DNA of 36,990 bases from a virus: positions 1-36,990 of the IMG/VR virus record IMGVR_UViG_3300043823_000620; one strand, written 5' to 3'. The notes beneath the pieces are model-generated. The model worked only from the letters and a program-made list of their open reading frames with translations. It was not told where the DNA came from and searched no databases. The stretch's first letter is position 1. The number at the start of each line of letters is the position of its first letter. Made by a program: the position numbers and the translations under genes. This document shows positions 24,361 to 31,038 of this stretch, one piece after another.

Positions 24361-24714
24361 CTAAGCCTCAACGGCCTCGGCGGTTTTGATTGAGGCGACC
24401 AGATCGGAACGCCGCAAAATGTCTAAAAAGTGATTGGCGGGGATGATGCAGATCCACGGGCGACCATTCCGCTTATGAGCCACCACGGGGATCTTTGATC
24501 CGGCGTCATTGCTGGCCTGAACAAGCCATCCGTAGGGGTTTCCAGATTCAACACGCTTGACCTCCCAATGGACGGTGGGAAGGGACGGACAAACGACATC
24601 GGGAGATTCGCTTCCTCCGCAAAATTGCTGGCCGCGCCGAGCAGGGAATCCGGCCTCACGAAGTTGATCGCGCCAGTCGCGCTCTCCTCGGGCTCCCTTG
24701 GATCGGCGATTCAT
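24361..24714 (-). CDS. PD-(D/E)XK endonuclease, Holliday-junction-resolvase-like
   Basis: 117 aa from ATG 24714, coupled by ATGA to the preceding mini-gene. Catalytic pattern: Glu11 (RGERDW), Asp39 (SPDV), Glu51-x-Lys53 (HWEVKRVE). The size and the N-terminal RRSKGARGERDW motif fit small resolvase-like nucleases of phages, which clear junctions before packaging. No separate Holliday resolvase was found. Confidence 0.75.
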   Translation of the reverse strand: MNRRSKGARGERDWRDQLREAGFPARRGQQFCGGSESPDVVCPSLPTVHWEVKRVESGNPYGWLVQASNDAGSKIPVVAHKRNGRPWICIIPANHFLDILRRSDLVASIKTAEAVEA

Positions 24715-24800
24715 CGTCCACCTCCTCTCTTGCAAACTTCCATCCAGAGGATGATTGCCGTCACCCCAATCAATGCGGAATAGAACGGTCCGACATTCAT
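24711..24800 (-). CDS. 29-aa membrane peptide
   Basis: Starts MNVGPFYSALIGVTAIILW, a single hydrophobic helix, and ends in a short basic tail. It overlaps both neighbours by ATGA, which argues for translation. Function unknown. Confidence 0.5.
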   Translation of the reverse strand: MNVGPFYSALIGVTAIILWMEVCKRGGGR

Positions 24801-24994
24801 GGGGCCACCTCCTCCCATTCCCGCTTTGAAATCACCGTCGAGCGATAGCGAGGCCCATCGGCAGGGATATGACGGCGAGGGGAATACCCTGTCACCCGCT
24901 TATAGGCCACCCATGCACGAACCAGAACCTCCGCAGCCTCGCGGTAAAAAATTGCCAGAATCACCGCAACCGTGCCAAAAATCAGGGCTATCAT
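24797..24994 (-). CDS. Small membrane protein
   Basis: 65 aa, one membrane helix (2-17) followed by a basic cytoplasmic-type region (RRHIPADGPRYRS). ATGA-coupled to the neighbours. Function unknown. Confidence 0.6.
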   Translation of the reverse strand: MIALIFGTVAVILAIFYREAAEVLVRAWVAYKRVTGYSPRRHIPADGPRYRSTVISKREWEEVAP

Positions 24995-25146
24995 GACTGC
25001 CCCCCCTCATTCTCAATCAGCACCATTTCTAGCACTCTGCGAATGAATGCACTTACTGGCAGCTTGGCATTTTGGGCATGCTCCTTGATGGTTTTTGCTA
25101 GTGTCTCACCGCACTTGAAATTGATGAGGATTTTTGATTCTGGCAT
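24991..25146 (-). CDS. Small RHH (CopG/Arc-like) regulator
   Basis: 51 aa. A short strand (KILINFKC) followed by two helices (ETLAKTIKEHAQNAK and VSAFIRRVLEMVL) matches a ribbon-helix-helix fold. First gene of the early operon, downstream of a 153-bp non-coding region with a dyad. The leader before ATG 25146 has no G in its last 20 nt. Likely an early regulator, possibly autoregulatory. Confidence 0.6.
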   Translation of the reverse strand: MPESKILINFKCGETLAKTIKEHAQNAKLPVSAFIRRVLEMVLIENEGGQS

Positions 25147-25251
25147 TGTATTGGTGGTTATTGGGTTATCTCAATTATTCATGACATATATTACAGTGAT
25201 CGTTATCAGATGTTTTTCCTGAAAACGTCCTCCGTATTCATGACGGGGAAG

Positions 25252-25272
25252 ATCTAATCAGAATGACTAGAT
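25252..25272. promoter_or_regulatory. Candidate operator dyad upstream of early operon
   Basis: Arms ATCTAATCA and TGACTAGAT (one mismatch), 3-nt spacer GAA. It lies in the 25147-25299 non-coding region, which also has a direct repeat TATTCATGAC at 25176 and 25235. An early promoter is expected here, but I could not define a strong -35/-10. Confidence 0.4.
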
Positions 25273-25299
25273 TCTCGTAAAGAAAATAATTACATTTTT

Positions 25300-25761
25300 T
25301 TACGGATTCCGTAAGTGCCAATCATATAGCAACTTACGGACGAACTTTCCGCGAGGAACATCACCCCTGAGCCGATCAAAAAGCTCCCAATCGGTTGCAT
25401 TCAAGCAAAGCGATCGGCTTTCTTGGGTGCGTCCTTTACCCTTTCCTGCCGGCCTTCCGGCTCCTGGCCTCATTCCACCTTTTGGCTTTCGATAAAGACG
25501 CAGCCACATAGCGATACCGTTTACAAGGTAGGGCGCGCCATATTCTTGCCCTTCAATCATTCTAACCCTTCTCCAAATCTTTTCCCCGTCTGGATCTATT
25601 TCCCCCGGAGTAGGCTTGCCATCAACCTCTACGGTCTTTAGGGCTTTGAGGTGAATCTTGTTTTCTTGCCTTGCAGTAATCCGAAAAAATTTACGGTCAT
25701 TAGGGTTTTTTCCTGTCTGAACATAGACGGTTGCTCCCCTTAAATATCTGAGAGAGTTCAT
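25300..25761 (-). CDS. Regulator with AT-hook-like linker and RHH-type C-terminus
   Basis: 153 aa. The N-terminal half is unknown (VYVQTGKNP, REN-like strands). A linker GGMRPGAGRPAGKGKG (95-110) resembles an AT-hook. The C-terminal 40 residues (RSLCLNATDWELFDRL ... FVRKLLYDWHL) have the strand-helix-helix pattern of RHH proteins. It precedes the early operon and is probably a transcription regulator. Confidence 0.6.
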   Translation of the reverse strand: MNSLRYLRGATVYVQTGKNPNDRKFFRITARQENKIHLKALKTVEVDGKPTPGEIDPDGEKIWRRVRMIEGQEYGAPYLVNGIAMWLRLYRKPKGGMRPGAGRPAGKGKGRTQESRSLCLNATDWELFDRLRGDVPRGKFVRKLLYDWHLRNP

Positions 25762-25792
25762 GTTTCAACCTAACCCCGTATTGAAAAAAGTA

Positions 25793-25813
25793 AATAGGGG
25801 CAATGCCTCTATT
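25793..25813. promoter_or_regulatory. Candidate operator dyad upstream of regulator gene
   Basis: Arms AATAGGGGC and GCCTCTATT (one mismatch), 3-nt spacer AAT, 32-52 nt upstream of the start at 25761, with ATTGAAAA direct repeats flanking it. Same geometry (9-3-9) as 25252-25272. Likely operator or promoter region of the regulator. Confidence 0.4.
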
Positions 25814-25913
25814 GAAAACCGTTAATAACCGCACTACAAGTGATTGTTGTTTAAGGTGTTGCTTTTTTGAAAATCAAAACTCCACCCTGTGCCAGCGGTC
25901 GCGTCAGAGGAGG

Positions 25914-26051
25914 TCACTGAGTCGGTTGGCTGGCGCCCTCCCCCACATATTCCAAGGCCTCGTTGAGGCAAAAATCGGCATAAGGCAGATTGTCGTAATC
26001 CATGCGCTGCCGGATATAATTGATCGCGGCGTCTTTGCATTCATCGGTCAT
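25914..26051 (-). CDS. Small protein downstream of endolysin
   Basis: 45 aa starting MTDECKDAAINYIRQRMDYD, helical and acidic. ATGA-coupled to 26048-26260. No family recognised. The 152 bp from here to 25761 (25762-25913) hold no gene, only the dyad at 25793-25813. Confidence 0.55.
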   Translation of the reverse strand: MTDECKDAAINYIRQRMDYDNLPYADFCLNEALEYVGEGASQPTQ

Positions 26052-26260
26052 ACGTCACACGATGCTTTTGGAAAAAATGCATCCTGCCACGTTTCTTGCC
26101 GTTCATGGCCACGGCTTTCATCCATGACACATGGACAGACGCAATAATTTTCAGAAAGACATTCTGCCTCGGCTTTTTCTATGGTTGAGAAAACCCCTTG
26201 AACTTCGGGGGTGTCATCACCTTCCCGCCATTGAAAAACAATGAAAACAGTGGCACTCAT
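26048..26260 (-). CDS. Small protein with GVFSTIEKAE motif
   Basis: 70 aa. The VFIVFQW strand, EVQGVFSTIEKAEAE and C-V-C-P-C cluster resemble small phage/bacterial proteins with a GVFST-x-EKA motif whose function is unknown. ATGA overlaps both neighbours. Confidence 0.6.
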   Translation of the reverse strand: MSATVFIVFQWREGDDTPEVQGVFSTIEKAEAECLSENYCVCPCVMDESRGHERQETWQDAFFPKASCDV

Positions 26261-26817
26261 GCCAGCAGGGCCTTGGCTGCATCCACGCGGTTCAGCCAGC
26301 CAGCCATGAACTTGGATTGAGCGGTATCATTCTGGACGATGATCTGGTAGCGGGCCTTGCACTTGGCGAGGAAAGCCATTCCGAGTCCCACGGTGTCGGG
26401 GCATTGATAGGCGGCTTGCAGGGTTTCGTTCCCGAGATCGCCATCCACGGCCAGGCGATTGCCGTAGTCGTTGAGGGCGAACTGAAGCTGCCGGACTGCC
26501 GTGTGAATCCCGATATTCACCCCCTCGAAAAAGAGCACCTCCTGAATCAGCAAGGGAAGTCCGTTGAGGGGCGTCCAGTAATTGTCGAAATAGCACCCAG
26601 CGACATTGTGCGATGTCGGGTTCTCCGGGAGATGGTCATCACGGAGTGTCAGACCGGCGAAAGTTGCCCCGCCGTGATCGTCCTGGACATTTTCCCACTC
26701 GATCTGTCCGTCATGGCCAATAACACATTCCCAATCGAGAACGAGCGAGAGTGCTTTGCGGAATCCTGCGGGGAAATTGCAGACAAGGGCTGCGGTGAGG
26801 ATGTCGGATTTAGTCAT
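26257..26817 (-). CDS. Endolysin, probable N-acetylmuramidase (GH108-like)
   Basis: 186 aa. The helix ending LSLVLDWE (candidate catalytic Glu30), then HGGATFAGLTL (near 50-58), match the N-terminal domain of GH108 muramidases (E ... GG.T..G.T). A C-terminal segment NRLAVDGDLGNETLQAAY resembles the peptidoglycan-binding part of the family. It sits directly after a holin-like gene (ATGA overlap). It should degrade the peptidoglycan sugar backbone at lysis. No signal peptide is seen, so it needs the holin. Confidence 0.7.
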   Translation of the reverse strand: MTKSDILTAALVCNFPAGFRKALSLVLDWECVIGHDGQIEWENVQDDHGGATFAGLTLRDDHLPENPTSHNVAGCYFDNYWTPLNGLPLLIQEVLFFEGVNIGIHTAVRQLQFALNDYGNRLAVDGDLGNETLQAAYQCPDTVGLGMAFLAKCKARYQIIVQNDTAQSKFMAGWLNRVDAAKALLA

Positions 26818-27101
26818 GACGTTGGAAGCTGGGAGCTAGGAGATTGGGGAGACTCCCCCCAGATGCGTTGAGCGACCTTGCCTGCGCCGGAAGCGACAAA
26901 GACATCGCGCAGGGCGTCGCTGAGGTTGCGGGGTAGGTCATAGTCCCCACCGTGTTTGTGGCTCCAAAGCGAGTAGGACAGGGCAACGAGGAAAACGGCG
27001 CAAGTCGTGATGCCGACAATGAAGAAGATGAGTCTCGCCATGCTGTCGGCCGTCCCCTCGGAAAGCACGGATCGGAAATAGGAGAGGAACCTCTCTATCA
27101 T
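26814..27101 (-). CDS. Holin-like membrane protein
   Basis: 95 aa from ATG 27101. One clear membrane helix at about 22-45 (ARLIFFIVGITTCAVFLVAL), a soluble C-terminal half, and an ATGA overlap with the endolysin start. A one-pass holin or antiholin is plausible; neither is proven. The frame upstream of 27101 belongs to the neighbouring gene. Confidence 0.55.
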   Translation of the reverse strand: MIERFLSYFRSVLSEGTADSMARLIFFIVGITTCAVFLVALSYSLWSHKHGGDYDLPRNLSDALRDVFVASGAGKVAQRIWGESPQSPSSQLPTS

Positions 27102-27562
27102 GGCAGGAATGCAGCCAAAGAATGAAGAGCGAGCCGACCAAGCCCATAGGCCGTCAGTCCCACGGTCAGATAGCAGAGAGCGGCTGCAACGAGGTTCCAC
27201 GGATCGGGGAAATCACGCATCACCGGCCCCGCGAAAAAGGTTCCGACATAGAGGGCCATGACCAAGGCAAATGCAATGACCACGACATCGCGTTCCTTGG
27301 CATTCTCGTGGGCCTGTTCGGCCATGAGTTGCGCTTCTTTCTGAGCCGCGAGAAGCTCCGAGTGCTGGGTTTCGAACTGCGACTGCAGCTTGGTCAGATC
27401 GGCTTCGGCTGCGGCGACCTGTTCCTCCGAGTCGTGAACCAGAGCGCGGAGATGCTCGATGGTCTCGATGATCGCTTGCCGGGAGATCTCCTCGGCATGG
27501 GCAGATCCGAACGGAATGCACCCCGAGAAAGCCAGAGTCAGAAGTAGGAAGAGGCGTCTCAT
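27098..27562 (-). CDS. Membrane protein with signal peptide and coiled coil
   Basis: 154 aa. Signal peptide (1-23, ending SAHA), a charged coiled coil (about 28-90) and two membrane helices (93-112, 122-145). It overlaps the holin-like gene by ATGA. A possible lysis-complex component (spanin-like or holin-like), but the topology is not typical. Confidence 0.55.
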   Translation of the reverse strand: MRRLFLLLTLAFSGCIPFGSAHAEEISRQAIIETIEHLRALVHDSEEQVAAAEADLTKLQSQFETQHSELLAAQKEAQLMAEQAHENAKERDVVVIAFALVMALYVGTFFAGPVMRDFPDPWNLVAAALCYLTVGLTAYGLGRLALHSLAAFLP

Positions 27563-27563
27563 T

Positions 27564-27749
27564 TTAGTGGGAGCGAAGGTACTCCTCGATCACGACCGCC
27601 TTCCCATCGGCGCGGGAGAGATCACTCTGGACGTGGGAAATGTGACCAGAGAGGTCGGAGGTCTCAGTGCCGGGAATCGGGCGATGAGCGCAGGCGGAGA
27701 GGAAAAGAAGAAAGCTAAAAGCTAAAAGTTGAAAAAAAATCGACCGCAT
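27564..27749 (-). CDS. Small lipoprotein (o-spanin candidate)
   Basis: 61 aa. Signal sequence MRSIFFQLLAFSFLLFLSAC with a lipobox LSAC (Cys20), then a short polar tail. It precedes the lysis genes. Small lipoproteins here are often outer-membrane spanins. TTGACA lies 14 nt before the ATG. Confidence 0.6.
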   Translation of the reverse strand: MRSIFFQLLAFSFLLFLSACAHRPIPGTETSDLSGHISHVQSDLSRADGKAVVIEEYLRSH

Positions 27750-27934
27750 ACCCTAGGAACTCGTGTCAATTAAGACCTTGGGAACGGGCGCGAAAGACTG
27801 CCGACAATTCAACCCCTATAAAAACTTTTCCTTTTTGTGTTGACAATATGGGCGGACGGGGCGATGTTCTCCCCAGAAAGTAAAACTACTCTCTGCCGCC
27901 GGGGGCCACCCGGAACAACGAACACAACGATACA
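27750..27934. promoter_or_regulatory. Divergent control region between lysis operon and rightward island
   Basis: 185 bp with no gene. On the plus strand, TTGACA at 27840-27845 is followed 17 nt later by GATGTT, a poor -10. The overlapping TTGTCAA on the minus strand could serve the lysis operon. A 5-bp hairpin CCGGG/CCCGG (27899-27913) lies 22 nt before ATG 27935. The leader just before that ATG is A/C-rich. Confidence 0.4.
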
Positions 27935-28456
27935 ATGAAAAGCATATATTCCATCGCCTCAGAAAAAGAGATATCCCTTATCAAGGGATACGGCATCTCG
28001 GAGTCAGACCTAACTAGCCCTCACCAGTCTGTCAGGGAGCTAGAGGGAGAAACGGAGATAGTCCTTGGGTCGGGAGCCCGCGTTACGCTTTACGATGCTG
28101 TTGAGCCGTTAGTAGAGCCCGCAGGGACTTGGGGGGATAAAACCAAAGCCGCGAACTTTATCTCGCTCTCGACGTTCCTCGCGGCAAACCGAAACTACCA
28201 AGTCCTCACCGCAACCATGGGCACCAATGGCAACGGCGGGATGCTGGCCGACGCCGCCGACCTTAAAGAGGGAGGGATTGACGGTTACGAGCCTGTCACG
28301 TTTACCGCCGAGGAGTTTGCCAAGCATTGCCGCGACGCAGGCACCGAGGGCGCCGGGGAGGCGAAGGATTACCTAGCCTACGATCGGCGCGAGACAGACC
28401 GAGATGGATATTACACAGGACTTGTCTCGAGGATTTACGTTGACCTGATCGCGTGA
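27935..28456 (+). CDS. Acidic protein of rightward island, unknown
   Basis: 173 aa, acidic, rich in Glu/Asp/Gly/Ala. Starts MKSIYSIASEKEISLIKGYG; the middle has NFISLSTFLAANRNYQVLTA and the end has YDRRETDRDGYYTG. No signal peptide or membrane helix. With the RHH gene after it, it makes a two-gene unit on the opposite strand from all other genes. Moron, anti-defence or regulatory roles are possible; none is shown. Confidence 0.55.
   Translation: MKSIYSIASEKEISLIKGYGISESDLTSPHQSVRELEGETEIVLGSGARVTLYDAVEPLVEPAGTWGDKTKAANFISLSTFLAANRNYQVLTATMGTNGNGGMLADAADLKEGGIDGYEPVTFTAEEFAKHCRDAGTEGAGEAKDYLAYDRRETDRDGYYTGLVSRIYVDLIA
27972..27990. repeat. Perfect inverted repeat inside rightward gene
   Basis: TATCCCTT-ATC-AAGGGATA: 8-bp perfect arms, 3-nt spacer, about codons 13-19 of the 27935 gene. 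It could be an operator for the RHH protein encoded next or an RNA hairpin near the start. Confidence 0.5.
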
Positions 28457-28635
28457 TGGCTACGACTGCCACCAAACCAGGCCGCCCCCCGAAATCGGGG
28501 GGTGAGCCAGCCAGCAGTCACCTTCACATGAGAATCAGGCGTGACCAAAAAGCCGCCTATGTCCGTGCGGCGGTCGCAGAAAAAAAGAAGCTCTCCGAGT
28601 GGGTCTGCGAGACTCTCGACAAGGCGTCAAAATAA
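28456..28635 (+). CDS. Small RHH-like DNA-binding protein
   Basis: 59 aa, basic. PGRPPKSGG (AT-hook-like) followed by HLHMRIRRDQKAAYVRAAVAEKKKLSEWV, the strand-helix-helix layout of RHH or DUF1778-type antitoxins. ATG at 28456 overlaps the preceding stop (TGATG). Probably autoregulates the two-gene unit, like Aca or antitoxin proteins. Confidence 0.6.
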   Translation: MATTATKPGRPPKSGGEPASSHLHMRIRRDQKAAYVRAAVAEKKKLSEWVCETLDKASK

Positions 28636-28657
28636 TCTCCGCGTCTCCCTCGAGGCT

Positions 28658-28894
28658 CTACCGATCCGGGTGGTGGATATCCATCCTTAGTGAGGCCACT
28701 TCGGCTGTCAGGTCATCAAGGCGCTGGGTTTTTTGACCCGCGACAAAAATACTGACCACGATTTGCAGGAAAAAACCGAGAGCCACGGTTTTGAGTAAAA
28801 GCCCGTTGCGCTCGGCGACTTTGCCGCGCTCCTCGGTAACCGCTTTCAGGGCGGCGATATCGGCGCGGAGAATTGTGATCTGATCTTCGCTCAT
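28658..28894 (-). CDS. Small coiled-coil membrane protein (XhlA-like)
   Basis: 78 aa. N-terminal coiled coil (ITILRADIAALKAVTEER), one membrane helix (33-52), and a C-terminal helix (RLDDLTAEVASLRM). This plan is like phage XhlA-type accessory membrane proteins. It follows the fibre genes and converges with the rightward island 22 bp away. Confidence 0.55.
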   Translation of the reverse strand: MSEDQITILRADIAALKAVTEERGKVAERNGLLLKTVALGFFLQIVVSIFVAGQKTQRLDDLTAEVASLRMDIHHPDR

Positions 28895-28901
28895 GGGGTG
28901 G

Positions 28902-30800
28902 TTACACCAGCGGAATCACCGCGTTGGTGATGTCGGAGGATTTGAGGGTGCTGGCTCCGTAGGTGGAGAGAGCTGAGGCGACAGCACTCTGGACTTGGGA
29001 ACTGGTGAGTGTGCTCGATCCATAGGTGGCGAGTTCCGAGGCGACTGCCGAGATGATGGCCGCGCTGGTGAGGGTCGATACTCCATAGGCCGCGAGCGCG
29101 GCGGCGACGGAAGACTGCACCTGTGCCGTGGTGACGGTGGAGAGCGATGCGGCTGCCGTGGTGACATCGGTGGTCTTCGCAGCCCCGTAGGCGGTCAATC
29201 CGGTGGTATCGCCAGCGGGGGCGGGAGATGCCGGGAGGTTGTTGGTTTTAGCAAGGATGGCGGTGACGTTGCTGTCGGAGTTGGTCGCCACTTGAAAACC
29301 GAATGCAGAGAGGGTGCGAGTTGCCGCGCCCCAGATCGCGGTGACGAGGCCATTGAGGGTGTCGAGGTAGCCAGCGCGTGTGGTCGTGTATCCCTGGGAG
29401 GTGAGCGCGGATTGCAGGGCGGTCTGCGATCCCGATGCCGCAAGTGCGGTGGCAAAGGCGGCGGAGGTTAGGACTGCGGTACCAGTCGTCGGGTTGCTGT
29501 AGGTATTTCCGGGGGAATCGACCGACACCCCATAGGCCACCGAGGCGGCCGACGGGACGACGCACGTTCCCGTGGCACTGCTGGGTCCGTAGGTGACGCC
29601 ATTGCGCACATCTTGTGCATTGGGAAGGGCAAATCCTACATAGCTCGTATCGTACCATGTCCACATGGTGGAGCTACCATTGAGCGATTGGGAGATGTAG
29701 CTGCCAGTGAGGCCGGAGCCGGTGTTCCATTTCACCACAGCAACCGCTGAATACCCATTCGCAGCACCGATGTAGGTGTTGCAGTTAATGGTTACGGACG
29801 CGCCAACTTGTGAGGAGTAGATGGTGCACCCATAGTTGGTGGCCGTCAGCGTGCAACCCGTCACGGTCACGGTGCATGCGGCACTAATGTTCAAAGCGTG
29901 CTGACCATTGCCTGCTGATCCGCCGGAGAGCGTGGACGAACTGATGGAGAGCGTGCAAACATTGGACAAGGTGATGGCTCCCGCGGCGATGGAATTTCCG
30001 CCCGTAATAGTGCAACTGGTGAGAGTAATCGTTCCTCCCGTTGCGGAGGTGCCAATGGCTGCACCAGCCGCACCCGCTGTGAGCGAACAACCCGTGGCGG
30101 TGATGGTCCCTGTAGAGGCATTAACGACGCTGTAGGCACCCCCGGTCGAATTGCCGACAATCGTCGAGGAGGAGGCAAATGAAAGCGTCCCCGTGGAGGA
30201 GTTGGAAAATGCAGGGGATTGGGAGGCAGTCCCTCCCACAATCGTGGCCCCGGAGGAGACCGTGAGCGTTCCAGCGGTGCCTTGGTACGTCACCCCATTC
30301 GCGGAAGCCGACGCTCCCCCATAATAATAACTCCCCGAGAGGGTGAAGTTGCTTGTGCCGCCGATGGTCAGGCACGTCGTCGTACCGGCGCGGATGTCGG
30401 CAGCGATGGAGTTTAGAGTGCTGCTGCTCGTGACCTGAAAGCCACCTCCTGCCGCCCCTGATCCCGCTGCCGCCGTGGTGAGGGTGGCGAGAGCGGTGGC
30501 GACTCCCGTGCCTGTTCCCGCTCCGGTGGCTTGGAAAACGGTGCCGAGGGTACTGGCGGCCGCTCCGATGCCTGTCCATGTAGTCGTGCCGACGGTGGTG
30601 ATCTTGTACCAGCAACCCGTTACAAATGACCCTGCCGAGACGCTCGGGTTATTGGCGCCGCCAATCGTCACGCTGGTGTCGATGGTGACGGTGTAGCCAT
30701 TGGCAACGACGGTATCGCCGTTGCCCGGAATGGACGATGTTCCGTTCCACGTCGAGGTGGCAGACCAGTTCCCAGATGCGACAGCGTAGCGAAGGGCCAT
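28902..30800 (-). CDS. Tail fibre with beta-helix and coiled-coil repeats
   Basis: 632 aa. The N-terminus (ASGNWSATSTWNGTSSIPGNGD) is of the fibre-attachment type; a KITTVGTTTWTGIG ... ATGAGTGTG block is a motif common in phage tail proteins. The middle has right-handed beta-helix-like repeats with Cys and TIT/TLT strands. The C-terminus has 21-residue units such as TLTSSQVQSAVASALSTYGAS, probably a trimeric coiled-coil stalk. Likely a receptor-binding or depolymerase-like fibre. Confidence 0.7.
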   Translation of the reverse strand: MALRYAVASGNWSATSTWNGTSSIPGNGDTVVANGYTVTIDTSVTIGGANNPSVSAGSFVTGCWYKITTVGTTTWTGIGAAASTLGTVFQATGAGTGTGVATALATLTTAAAGSGAAGGGFQVTSSSTLNSIAADIRAGTTTCLTIGGTSNFTLSGSYYYGGASASANGVTYQGTAGTLTVSSGATIVGGTASQSPAFSNSSTGTLSFASSSTIVGNSTGGAYSVVNASTGTITATGCSLTAGAAGAAIGTSATGGTITLTSCTITGGNSIAAGAITLSNVCTLSISSSTLSGGSAGNGQHALNISAACTVTVTGCTLTATNYGCTIYSSQVGASVTINCNTYIGAANGYSAVAVVKWNTGSGLTGSYISQSLNGSSTMWTWYDTSYVGFALPNAQDVRNGVTYGPSSATGTCVVPSAASVAYGVSVDSPGNTYSNPTTGTAVLTSAAFATALAASGSQTALQSALTSQGYTTTRAGYLDTLNGLVTAIWGAATRTLSAFGFQVATNSDSNVTAILAKTNNLPASPAPAGDTTGLTAYGAAKTTDVTTAAASLSTVTTAQVQSSVAAALAAYGVSTLTSAAIISAVASELATYGSSTLTSSQVQSAVASALSTYGASTLKSSDITNAVIPLV

Positions 30801-30820
30801 AGTGAGATAGGAGCTGGGGG

Positions 30821-31012
30821 TTAGATACCCTTGGCGGAACGGTAGGCGGCGATGGCGGCCTCCACCGCCGAGAAGAATGCGGTCTCATCCGCCCCGCCTG
30901 TGACGGAGGCAATCGGGAGGCTGACGGTATTGCCGCCATCTGGGGTGACGGTGAGGACTGCCGTGGTGCTGGCGGGGGTGACGCTGAATGCGAGTGATAT
31001 CGAGTCGTTCAT
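30821..31012 (-). CDS. Small beta-rich protein of fibre operon
   Basis: 63 aa: two beta strands (ISLAFSVTP, AVLTVTP) and a short C-terminal helix (FFSAVEAAIAAYRSA). No family recognised. The leader 31013-31038 is G-free. Confidence 0.5.
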   Translation of the reverse strand: MNDSISLAFSVTPASTTAVLTVTPDGGNTVSLPIASVTGGADETAFFSAVEAAIAAYRSAKGI

Positions 31013-31038
31013 GTGAGTTGGTGGGTTATGGGGTTAGA

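Noticed and set aside
27840-27868. Strong sigma70 promoter for the rightward island
   Set aside because: TTGACA is perfect but the spaced -10 (GATGTT) is poor, so only a low-confidence regulatory region is given.
28636-28657. Bidirectional terminator between the convergent genes
   Set aside because: The 22-bp gap has no stem with a T-tract.
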